Source: JBPOIS01 sp052034295
GTDB taxonomy: Bacteria > Pseudomonadota > Gammaproteobacteria > Pseudomonadales > Moraxellaceae
Reading direction: 5' to 3'
DNA length: 34,543 bases
NCBI GenBank assembly: GCA_052034295.1
Contig: JBPOIS010000133.1
Coordinates: 1 to 34,543 of the forward strand
The position numbers were made by a program, and so were the translations under genes. The notes under the pieces were generated by a model. It was not told the origin of the DNA, did not search any database, and saw nothing but the letters and a program-made list of their open reading frames with translations. This document shows, piece after piece, positions 1-6,988 of this stretch (position 1 is the stretch's first letter; each line of letters begins with the position of its first letter).

Positions 1-32
1 AAGACCACGGTGGCCCCACACGAGGATACCCT

Positions 33-389
33 ATGAAGATTGAAGTCCGTCACGACCATCACATCGAAGCCAATGCCCGTTTGATTGACTATGTCAAAAG
101 CCATCTGACCGCAGAGTTTGACCGCCACAGCAGCCGGCTCACCCACCTGGAAGTGCACCTGAGTGACGAAAACGCCGGCAAGCACGGCGATCACGACAAA
201 AAATGCATGATCGAAGCCCGCAGCGCTGGCCTCAAGCCCGTCGCCGTCAGCGCCCGTGCCGGAACGGTGGAACAGGCCCTCGAAGCCGCCATCGACAAGC
301 TGCATCACCTGCTCGAACATCAGGAAGGCAAAGCCAACGCCCACCGCCATGACAGCCTGGACAAGCACCAGCTGCCAGACCCGATCTGA
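33..389 (+). CDS. hpf: Ribosome hibernation promoting factor (HPF/RaiA family)
   Basis: This 118-residue protein matches the HPF/YfiA (sigma-54 modulation) family, which binds the small ribosomal subunit in stationary phase and silences ribosomes. The pattern seen is a first beta strand (MKIEVRHDHH), a helix with the ARLIDYVKSHL stretch, a strand (LEVHLSD), and the second helix (EQALEAAIDKLHHLLEHQ). The length is close to RaiA (about 112) and longer than short HPF (about 95). The C-terminal tail is rich in His, Lys and Asp and lacks the long dimerisation domain of long HPF. GAGGAT at 21-26 is a good ribosome binding site for the ATG at 33. In many gammaproteobacteria hpf follows rpoN; the upstream gene lies outside the window, so this cannot be checked. 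Family assignment is confident; the choice between hpf and raiA is less so. Confidence 0.88.
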   Translation: MKIEVRHDHHIEANARLIDYVKSHLTAEFDRHSSRLTHLEVHLSDENAGKHGDHDKKCMIEARSAGLKPVAVSARAGTVEQALEAAIDKLHHLLEHQEGKANAHRHDSLDKHQLPDPI

Positions 390-412
390 ATCCGCAACCC
401 GTCTGACTGACT

Positions 413-447
413 CTGCCGTCACCGTGGCGCGGCAGGGCCGGTTTTTT
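413..447 (+). terminator. Rho-independent terminator after hpf
   Basis: The arms CTGCCG (413-418) and CGGCAG (430-435) form a 6-bp stem with an 11-nt loop. After a short GC-rich spacer comes a run of six T (442-447). It sits 24 nt after the hpf stop codon. Confidence 0.6.
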
Positions 448-580
448 CTGCAGGTTCGCAAAAAAATATCAAAATAATGATTTAAATGGATTTTTTCATG
501 CTGTGCCCCAGCAGTTACGTGAATGCAACGATTTGAGTGCACAACTGTACTCTTCTTTTGAGAACTGTCTGACAATCACG

Positions 581-666
581 GCCGGTGTCGGCAAAAAAGT
601 GGGCTATGTTGAGGCCATCAGCGCAGTCGAAGCGCAGGGAAGCCCAAGATCGCACTGATCTTTTTT
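581..666 (+). ncRNA. Candidate structured leader or small RNA
   Basis: The 300-bp gap between hpf and the next small gene is AT-rich at 458-500. It then holds nested inverted repeats: GCCG/CGGC at 581-592, an outer stem TGGGCT (600-605) with AGCCCA (641-646), and an inner GCGC hairpin (621-624 with 632-635). It ends in a terminator-like hairpin, AAGATC/GATCTT with a 5-nt loop, running into six T at 661-666. The structure could be a free small RNA or the 5' leader of the microprotein gene at 690. I could not find a convincing promoter, and I do not recognise the RNA family. Confidence 0.3.
646..666 (+). terminator. Terminator-like hairpin before the microprotein gene
   Basis: AAGATC (646-651) and GATCTT (657-662) flank the loop GCACT, and T runs from 661 to 666. 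The hairpin ends only 9 nt before the AGAGG ribosome binding site (676-680) of the next gene. It is therefore either an attenuator of that gene or the 3' end of a small RNA. Confidence 0.5.
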
Positions 667-689
667 AACCGCAAAAGAGGTGCTTACCC

Positions 690-833
690 ATGTCTTTTTC
701 CCTGATGTTCTTCGCCTTTGTCGTGTTGATGGCCCTGGCTGCCATCGTGGTGGGCCGGATTGGCACCGTGGTGCTGGATGCCACCGTCCGTCGCCATGAG
801 CACACCCCCAACACCCTCAAATCCTCGCACTGA
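690..833 (+). CDS. 47-residue single-pass membrane microprotein
   Basis: This is a short frame, below common length cut-offs. It starts at ATG 690 behind AGAGG (676-680, spacing 9) and ends at TGA 831-833. The product begins MSFSLMFFAFVVLMALAAI and continues VVGRIGTVVLDATVRRHE, so residues 2-23 form one strongly hydrophobic helix. A polar tail rich in His, Thr and Ser follows and ends in KSSH. A strong terminator (884-913) lies downstream and a hairpin with a T run lies just upstream, so it behaves as its own transcription unit. I do not recognise a family; small one-helix proteins often modulate membrane complexes, but no function can be assigned here. Confidence 0.6.
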   Translation: MSFSLMFFAFVVLMALAAIVVGRIGTVVLDATVRRHEHTPNTLKSSH

Positions 834-883
834 CCGGGGTGACAGGCCGGCGTCCCGGCCTCGCAATCGTCCCGGTTCAACCG

Positions 884-913
884 CCCACACCCCTGCTGGT
901 GTGGGTTTTTTTT
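884..913 (+). terminator. Strong Rho-independent terminator after the microprotein
   Basis: CCCACACC (884-891) pairs perfectly with GGTGTGGG (898-905) around a 6-nt loop. Eight T follow (906-913). Confidence 0.85.
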
Positions 914-966
914 GGGGCAAACCCGGTATAGTGCGGGTTCTGTCCTGCTGACCCGAGAATCTGCAC

Positions 967-1521
967 ATGAACGACAACCGATTTGAGCGCTGGTTTGAGG
1001 CCGTCCAGGCGGTGGACGTGGACAGCGTACGCACCCTGCTGGCCGGGGGCCTTGATGTGCAGGTGCTGGATGCCGAGCTGGGCACGGCGCTGATGGTGGC
1101 CTGTGACCAGTTGTTTGAGCTGTGGTGGGAGCCGGTTGTGGCCGCCTATGAACAGGACCAGCCGTGGACGGAGGCGCAGAAAGCCGAAGCCCTGGCACCG
1201 CACCTGGCCTTGCTTGAGCTGTTGATTGCCGCCGGGGCCCGGGTGGACCTGTGGGATGGCGAAGAGTACTTTGGCACGGTCTGGGATGCGGCCAGCGCGG
1301 CCTGCTGGCCGGTGGTGCAGCGTCTGGTGACCGCGGGTGCCCCGATCAACCTGCGCGATGATGAAGGCGATTCGACACTGACATCGCTGAGCAAGCTGTG
1401 GTTTGAGGTCGATTTTGACCAGATCGACTGGCTGGATGCCCTGCCGGAAGAGCAGCAGGTGCTGCAGGGCCTGCGTGCGCTGGGGGCCAAAACCACCGCG
1501 GAGCTGGATGCTGCGGGCTGA
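967..1521 (+). CDS. Ankyrin-repeat protein
   Basis: The 184-residue cytoplasmic protein shows three ankyrin-like units of helix-turn-helix form. They lie near residues 17-48 (VDSVRTLLAGGLDV), 78-110 (HLALLELLIAAGARVDL) and 112-144 (CWPVVQRLVTAGAPINLRDD). Between units 1 and 2 is an acidic, Trp-rich insert (FELWWEPVVAAYEQDQPW). There is no signal peptide or membrane segment. Ankyrin repeats mediate protein-protein contacts, so the target is unknown. GAGAA at 955-959 precedes the ATG by 7 nt. A TATAGT box at 927-932 lies just after the preceding terminator and may be the -10 element, though no good -35 is visible. It appears monocistronic, followed by the parC promoter region. Function unknown. 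Confidence 0.75.
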   Translation: MNDNRFERWFEAVQAVDVDSVRTLLAGGLDVQVLDAELGTALMVACDQLFELWWEPVVAAYEQDQPWTEAQKAEALAPHLALLELLIAAGARVDLWDGEEYFGTVWDAASAACWPVVQRLVTAGAPINLRDDEGDSTLTSLSKLWFEVDFDQIDWLDALPEEQQVLQGLRALGAKTTAELDAAG

Positions 1522-1556
1522 GGGCGTTCATCACGACACACGCTGACGCCGATGAC

Positions 1557-1585
1557 TGGGCAAAGCCCGGCAAAATCCCTATGAT
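1557..1585 (+). promoter_or_regulatory. Probable sigma-70 promoter of parC
   Basis: TGGGCA (1557-1562, 4 of 6 to consensus) and TATGAT (1580-1585, 5 of 6) are separated by exactly 17 nt. The -10 box lies 30 nt before the parC start. Confidence 0.45.
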
Positions 1586-1614
1586 CGGGACCAGCAAAGC
1601 GATCAGGTCAGGCC

Positions 1615-3867
1615 ATGGGCACCCTCAATCATCCCGCCACTGAAAGCCGCTCGGTGGCCGAGTTCACCGAGCAGGCATATCTGAACTACGCCATGTACGT
1701 CATCATGGACCGGGCCCTGCCACACGTGGCTGATGGCCTGAAACCCGTGCAGCGGCGCATCGTCTACGCCATGAGCGAGCTGGGGCTCAAGCACAGCGGC
1801 AAGCCGAAAAAATCCGCCCGGACCGTCGGCGACGTGTTGGGCAAATACCACCCGCATGGCGACAGTGCCTGCTACGAAGCCATGGTGCTGATGGCGCAGC
1901 CGTTCAGCTACCGTTACCCGCTGATCAGCGGGCAGGGCAACTGGGGCTCGCCGGACGACCCGAAATCCTTTGCCGCCATGCGCTACACCGAGGCCAAGCT
2001 GTCGGCCTACAGTGAGGTGCTGCTGGGCGAGCTGGGACAGGGCACAGTGGACTGGCAGGACAATTTTGATGGCAGCCTGCAGGAGCCAGTGACCCTGCCT
2101 GCGCGCCTGCCCAATGTGCTGCTCAACGGCACCACCGGCATTGCTGTGGGCATGGCCACTGACATCCCGCCGCACAACCTGCGCGAAGTGGTCAAAGGCG
2201 CCATTGCCTTGCTGAAAACCCCGACCCTGTCCGACGAAAAACTGGCCGAGCTGATCCCCGGCCCCGACCTGCCGACCCGCGCCGAAATCATCACCCCGCG
2301 CCCCGAACTGCTGAAAATCCAGCAGACTGGACGGGGCAGCTACCGGATGCGCGCGGTCTATCAGGTCGACAAAAACGAAATCATCATCACCGCACTGCCG
2401 TATCAGGTGTCCGGCAACAAGGTGCTGGCGCAGATCGCTGAGCAGATGCAGGCCAAAAAACTGCCACTGGTGGTGGACCTGCGTGATGAATCCACCCACG
2501 AAGAGCCCACCCGGCTGGTCATCGTGCTGCGCTCCAGCCGTGTGGATGCCGAAGCCGTCATGGGGCACCTGTTTGCCACCACTGACCTCGAAAGCAGCTA
2601 CCGGGTCAACCTGAATGTCATCGGCAACAACGGCAAGCCCCAGGTGAAATCGGTGCGGCAGATCCTGCTGGAGTGGCTGGGCCACCGGCAGGACACGGTG
2701 CGCCGCCGCCTGCGCCATGAACTGGAGCGCATTGAACGCCGCCTGCATGTGCTGGCGGGCCTGCTGATCGCCTACCTGAATGTGGACGAAGTCATCCGCA
2801 TCATCCGCGAGGAAGACCAGCCCAGACCGGCACTGATGCAGGCCTTTGGGCTGGATGAAACCCAGGCCGATGCCATTCTTGACCTCAAGCTGCGCCATCT
2901 GGCCCGACTTGAAGAAATGCAGATCCGCAGCGAACAGGATGAAAAAAACCAGCGCGCAGCCGTGATCCGCGAGCAGCTGGATCACCCGGAAGCCCTGAAA
3001 AAACTCCTCATCGGCGAGCTGCAGGCCGATGCCAAAAGCCACGGTGACGAACGCCGCTCCCCGCTGGTGGAACGTGCCGAAGCCGTGGAGCTGCGTGAGG
3101 CTGACCTGCAGCCCGCCGAAGCCGTCACGGTGGTGCTGTCGCAGGCCGGCTGGATCCGTGCGGCCAAAGGCCATGACCTTGATCCGGCCCAGCTCAGCTA
3201 TCGGGCGGGTGACCAGTACGCCGCCCACGCACAGGGCAAAAGCAACCAGCGGGTGTACCTGCTGGACAGCAGCGGGCGCAGCTATGCGCTGGCCGCCCAC
3301 AGCCTGCCCTCGGCACGTGGGCAGGGCGAGCCGCTGACCAGCCGCTTGTCGCCTCCGGCGGGCAGCCGGTTTGAACAGGTGCTGATGGGCGATGCGGCCC
3401 AGCCGCTGGTGCTGGCCAGTGATCAGGGCTATGGGTTTCTGGGCCAGCTCGGTGCACTCGACAGCACCGCCAGGGCAGGCAAGGCGGTGGTCAGCCTGCC
3501 GGAATCGGCCCGGCTGTTGCCGGTCACGGCCCAGCCGCCGGACCACACCCTGCTGGCGCTGCTGTCCAGCAGCGGCCGGCTGCTGCTGTTCCCGCTGGCG
3601 GAACTGCCGGTCATGGCCAAGGGCAAGGGCAACAAACTGATGGCGCTGGAGCCGGGTGAGCGGGTGATGGCGCTGGTGACGCTGGGGGATGGGCAGGCCT
3701 TGACGGTGCTGGCCGGACAGCGCACCCTGACGCTGAAGCCCGCTGACCTGACCCATTATTACGGCAAGCGGGCGCAACGTGGCCACCTGTTGCCCCGTGG
3801 CTTCCAGAAGGCTACGGCCCTGACCGCCAAACCCCTGGATGCCGTTGCGGGCGCTGCCCTGACCTGA
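1615..3867 (+). CDS. parC: DNA topoisomerase IV subunit A
   Basis: ParC is the DNA cleaving and rejoining subunit of topoisomerase IV, which with ParE unlinks replicated chromosomes. The 750-residue length is typical. The N-terminal breakage-reunion domain has the motif AAMRYTE with the catalytic tyrosine at Y124, preceded by R123. The quinolone-determining loop HPHGDSACYEAM carries Ser84 and Glu88, equivalent to E. coli Ser80 and Glu84, so it looks like the susceptible type. The coiled tower and a C-terminal beta-pinwheel (from about residue 500) follow. A GyrA-type box is not evident, as expected for ParC. Its partner parE is at the other end of the window on the same strand. ATG 1615 gives the family-typical start; the ribosome binding site is weak. 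Confidence 0.97.
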   Translation: MGTLNHPATESRSVAEFTEQAYLNYAMYVIMDRALPHVADGLKPVQRRIVYAMSELGLKHSGKPKKSARTVGDVLGKYHPHGDSACYEAMVLMAQPFSYRYPLISGQGNWGSPDDPKSFAAMRYTEAKLSAYSEVLLGELGQGTVDWQDNFDGSLQEPVTLPARLPNVLLNGTTGIAVGMATDIPPHNLREVVKGAIALLKTPTLSDEKLAELIPGPDLPTRAEIITPRPELLKIQQTGRGSYRMRAVYQVDKNEIIITALPYQVSGNKVLAQIAEQMQAKKLPLVVDLRDESTHEEPTRLVIVLRSSRVDAEAVMGHLFATTDLESSYRVNLNVIGNNGKPQVKSVRQILLEWLGHRQDTVRRRLRHELERIERRLHVLAGLLIAYLNVDEVIRIIREEDQPRPALMQAFGLDETQADAILDLKLRHLARLEEMQIRSEQDEKNQRAAVIREQLDHPEALKKLLIGELQADAKSHGDERRSPLVERAEAVELREADLQPAEAVTVVLSQAGWIRAAKGHDLDPAQLSYRAGDQYAAHAQGKSNQRVYLLDSSGRSYALAAHSLPSARGQGEPLTSRLSPPAGSRFEQVLMGDAAQPLVLASDQGYGFLGQLGALDSTARAGKAVVSLPESARLLPVTAQPPDHTLLALLSSSGRLLLFPLAELPVMAKGKGNKLMALEPGERVMALVTLGDGQALTVLAGQRTLTLKPADLTHYYGKRAQRGHLLPRGFQKATALTAKPLDAVAGAALT

Positions 3868-3889
3868 GCCCGCAGCTCAAGGAGTCGCC

Positions 3890-5188
3890 ATGCGTCCTGT
3901 CATTGAGGCCACCCCGCCTGCTGTGCACCCGGATCCGGGTGTGGTGGAGGCGGCTGCGCTGAGTGCCCCGGCCCGTGCCGAGCTGGAGCACATGGTGCAG
4001 GAGCGGCAGCTGAGCCTGCGCTTTGACAGTGCCCAGGTCGAGGCCGCGTTTGTGCATGAACGGCGCAAGCAGTTCATGGACCTACGCTGGCTGGGCGGTG
4101 GTTTGTTTCTGGTGCTGTATGTGCTGCAGGCCTGTCTGGCGGTGATTTTTGATCATGCCATCCTGCTGCAGGGCCATGGCTGGCCGCTCTGGGGCCTGTG
4201 GCTGCCGGGCGGACTGGCGGTGTTGCTGACCCTGCTGCTGGTGAGCTGGGTGCCGGAGCGGCATTTTGAAAAATGGGTGGCCAGCTGGGGGGCGCTGCTG
4301 CTGGTGTGCATGGGGGCCCTGATCGGGCTGGGCACCGGCAGTGCCTATCTGCTGCCGGCCCTGACCAATTTTGACATCATGCTGATGGTGCTGGCACTGG
4401 GCTCGCGCCTGCGGCTGGTGGCCTACCTGAAAATGGTGGTCACGTCCATGCTGGTGATTGCCTGGCTGCTGTATGCCCTGGACGTGCACTGGCTGGGGCA
4501 GTGGATTCCGGCCTGGCGCTCTTCCATGCTGTTTTTGTGTGTGCTGGTGTTCATCGCCATGCTGATGGAGTCGGCGGAGCGGCTGATGTTTGCCCAGCGC
4601 CTGCTGCTGGAGCATCAGGTGCAGCGGACCCAGGAGCTGGAGCAGCTGCTGGCCCAGCGCAGTCGCGAGGATCCGGTCAGTGGCTTGCCCAACCGCCGGG
4701 TGTTTGAGGCGGTGTTGAAACGGGAATGGGAACGCAACAGCCGGGAGCGGCAGAATCTGTCTTTGTTGCTGCTGGATATTGATTATTTCCAGTTGTATAA
4801 CCGACACTATGGTGCAGAAGCAGGCGATCGGGTGATCCGGTTGCTGGCCCAGCAGGTGCAGTTTTTGCTGCTGCGCCCCGCGGACCAGGTGTTTCGTCTG
4901 GATGGTGACCGGCTGGCGGTGGTGCTGCCGGGGACCTCGCGCCGTGGGGGTACACGGGTGGCTGAGCGGCTGATGCAGCTGATGGAGCGACTCAGTGTGC
5001 CGCACCGCTGGTCACAGGTGGCTGGACATGTCACCCTGTGCATTGGTCAGGCGTACCGCACCGACCAGGATGATTCCGCAATGGCCCTGCTGGAGCGGAC
5101 TGAGCAGGCGCTGGCCCGGGCCAAGCGCGAAGGGCGTCACCGTGTGGTTTGCGATGAGGCCCCAGAACCAGAGACCCGTCCGGATTAG
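3890..5188 (+). CDS. Membrane protein with degenerate GGDEF domain, probable c-di-GMP receptor
   Basis: Residues 1-65 are cytoplasmic. About five or six membrane helices fill residues 66-225, a short coiled segment follows (EHQVQRTQELEQLLAQ), and residues 255-425 form a GGDEF domain (EDPVSGLPNRRVF, then LLLLDIDYF with D296 and D298). The signature that should read GGDEF reads DGDRL at 338-342: the first Gly is Asp and the catalytic Glu is Arg, so diguanylate cyclase activity is unlikely. The inhibitory-site motif RxxD is intact (RPAD, R329 and D332) at the normal five-residue distance. That combination is known from c-di-GMP binding receptors, so a signalling rather than synthetic role is inferred. 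GGAGT at 3880-3884 is a good ribosome binding site. It lies between parC and fadD, 22 nt after parC, and could be cotranscribed with both. Confidence 0.85.
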   Translation: MRPVIEATPPAVHPDPGVVEAAALSAPARAELEHMVQERQLSLRFDSAQVEAAFVHERRKQFMDLRWLGGGLFLVLYVLQACLAVIFDHAILLQGHGWPLWGLWLPGGLAVLLTLLLVSWVPERHFEKWVASWGALLLVCMGALIGLGTGSAYLLPALTNFDIMLMVLALGSRLRLVAYLKMVVTSMLVIAWLLYALDVHWLGQWIPAWRSSMLFLCVLVFIAMLMESAERLMFAQRLLLEHQVQRTQELEQLLAQRSREDPVSGLPNRRVFEAVLKREWERNSRERQNLSLLLLDIDYFQLYNRHYGAEAGDRVIRLLAQQVQFLLLRPADQVFRLDGDRLAVVLPGTSRRGGTRVAERLMQLMERLSVPHRWSQVAGHVTLCIGQAYRTDQDDSAMALLERTEQALARAKREGRHRVVCDEAPEPETRPD

Positions 5189-5220
5189 GACACATTTTTT
5201 GGGAACGAAGAGAGACAGTT

Positions 5221-6897
5221 ATGGATAAGGCTTGGCTGAACACCTATAAAAGTGCGGGAATCCCCGAAACAGTCACTCTGCCAGCGGATGACACGTCACT
5301 GATTGACGTTTTTGAGAAAAATTTTGCCTCCTTTGCGGGTCGAGATGCCTTTGTCTGCATGGGTAAGCGCATGAGCTACCAGCAGCTGGACACCTACAGC
5401 CGCCATTTTGCCGCCTACCTGCAGTCCATGGGCCTGGCCCAGGGCTCCCGGGTCGCGGTGATGCTGCCCAACCTGCTGCAGTATCCGGTGGCTGCGCTGG
5501 GCATCCTGCGGGCCGGCATGGTGCTGGTGAACGTCAACCCGCTGTACACCACCCGTGAGCTGGAGCACCAGCTCAAGGATTCCGGCGCTGAAGTGCTCAT
5601 CATTCTCGACAAGTTTGCCACTGTGTTCCAGCACATCACCGGCCCGACCCCGGTCAAGCAGGTGCTGGTGACTGGCGTGGGTGACATGCTGGGCTTCCCC
5701 AAGAGCCTGCTGGTCAACAGCGTGCTCAAGTACGTCCGCAAGGAAATCCCGGCCTACCAGATCAAGGGTGCCAAGTCCTTCATGGCGGCCCTGTCCGAAG
5801 GCCGCAGCAAATCCTACCAGCGTCCGACGATGCACCTGACCGACACTGCAGTGCTGCAATACACGGGCGGCACCACCGGCGTGTCCAAGGGGGCCGAGCT
5901 GACCCACCGCAACCTGGTCGGCAACCTGATCCAGGTGGATGCCCTGTTCCAGACCGCCTTCAAGGTCGATGGCGAACAGCAGACCATCCTGTGTGCGCTG
6001 CCGCTGTACCACATTTTTGCCTTCATGGTCTGCGCCATGTTTGGCATGTACCGCGGTGCACTGAACGTGCTGGTGCCGAACCCGCGCGACCTGCCCGGCC
6101 TGATCAAGGAACTCGACACCTACAAGCCGACCTTCTTCCCGGCGGTCAACACCCTGTTCAATGCGCTGGTGAACAACGAAGACTTCAAAAAACTGGACTT
6201 TTCCAACCTCAAGCTGTCGATGGGCGGCGGCATGGCTGTGCTTCCGGCCACCGCCGAAAAATGGCAGCAAATCACCGGCCGCACCATCATCGAAGGCTAT
6301 GGCCTGTCCGAAACCTCGCCGGTCGCCACCGCCAACCTGCCGTCCAACCCGGACTTCACCGCCACCATCGGTGTGCCGCTGCCGTCCACAGAAGTGGCCA
6401 TCCTCGACGATGATGGCAAACCCGTCGCCCAGGGCGAGCGCGGCGAGATTTCCATCCGCGGTCCGCAGGTCATGAAGGGCTACTGGAACCGTCCGGACGA
6501 GACCGCCAAGGTGATGACGACCGACGGATTCTTCCGCACCGGCGACATCGGCGTGATGGACGAAAAAGGCTTCTTCAAGATCGTCGACCGCAAAAAGGAC
6601 ATGATCCTGGTGTCGGGCTTCAACGTCTATCCAAACGAAATTGAAGACGTGGTGACCCGCCATCCCAAGGTGCTGGAAGCCGCCGCCATCGGTGTGGCGG
6701 ACGAGAAAAGCGGCGAAGTGCCGAAGCTGTTTGTGGTCAAGAAAGACCCCAGCCTGACCGAAGCCGAGCTGCTGCACTTCACCCGTGAAAACCTCACCGG
6801 CTACAAGCAGCCGCGCTACATCCAGTTCATCGATGAACTGCCCAAGTCCAACGTCGGCAAGATCCTGCGCAAGGACCTGCCGCGCGACCCACGCTGA
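5221..6897 (+). CDS. fadD: Long-chain fatty acid--CoA ligase
   Basis: This ANL-superfamily acyl-CoA synthetase activates fatty acids with ATP and CoA at the inner face of the membrane, the entry step to beta-oxidation. The 558 residues match E. coli FadD (561). The ATP-binding P-loop YTGGTTGVSKGAE lies near residues 214-226, the motif EGYGLSETSP near 358-367, and the hinge region GFFRTGDIGVMDEKGFF followed by DRKKD near 438-462. The C-terminal catalytic lysine is K547 in VGKILRKDL. The start is supported by the AGAGAGA stretch just upstream of ATG 5221. It follows the GGDEF gene by 32 bp and ends before a bidirectional terminator facing an AidB-type dehydrogenase gene. Confidence 0.95.
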   Translation: MDKAWLNTYKSAGIPETVTLPADDTSLIDVFEKNFASFAGRDAFVCMGKRMSYQQLDTYSRHFAAYLQSMGLAQGSRVAVMLPNLLQYPVAALGILRAGMVLVNVNPLYTTRELEHQLKDSGAEVLIILDKFATVFQHITGPTPVKQVLVTGVGDMLGFPKSLLVNSVLKYVRKEIPAYQIKGAKSFMAALSEGRSKSYQRPTMHLTDTAVLQYTGGTTGVSKGAELTHRNLVGNLIQVDALFQTAFKVDGEQQTILCALPLYHIFAFMVCAMFGMYRGALNVLVPNPRDLPGLIKELDTYKPTFFPAVNTLFNALVNNEDFKKLDFSNLKLSMGGGMAVLPATAEKWQQITGRTIIEGYGLSETSPVATANLPSNPDFTATIGVPLPSTEVAILDDDGKPVAQGERGEISIRGPQVMKGYWNRPDETAKVMTTDGFFRTGDIGVMDEKGFFKIVDRKKDMILVSGFNVYPNEIEDVVTRHPKVLEAAAIGVADEKSGEVPKLFVVKKDPSLTEAELLHFTRENLTGYKQPRYIQFIDELPKSNVGKILRKDLPRDPR

Positions 6898-6922
6898 GTG
6901 ACCGGGCCCTCAGGCCTGCGTT

Positions 6923-6950
6923 AAAAAAACAGCCTTCGGGCTGTTTTTTT
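6923..6950. terminator. Bidirectional terminator between fadD and the aidB-like gene
   Basis: Seven A, CAGCC, a TTCG tetraloop, GGCTG and seven T form a perfect 12-bp inverted repeat (6923-6934 with 6939-6950). It can end transcription from both convergent genes. Confidence 0.9.
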
Positions 6951-6988
6951 ATGGCCCCGCGGGTACAGGCTCACCGCGGGGGCAAGAG

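Noticed and set aside
1603..3786. Very long minus-strand open frame across parC
   Set aside because: It is the antisense shadow of a clear parC gene in GC-rich DNA; its product is low-complexity (His/Gln-rich) and has no family features. Similar long frames opposite fadD, aidB, pilR, murD, gshA and parE were rejected for the same reason.
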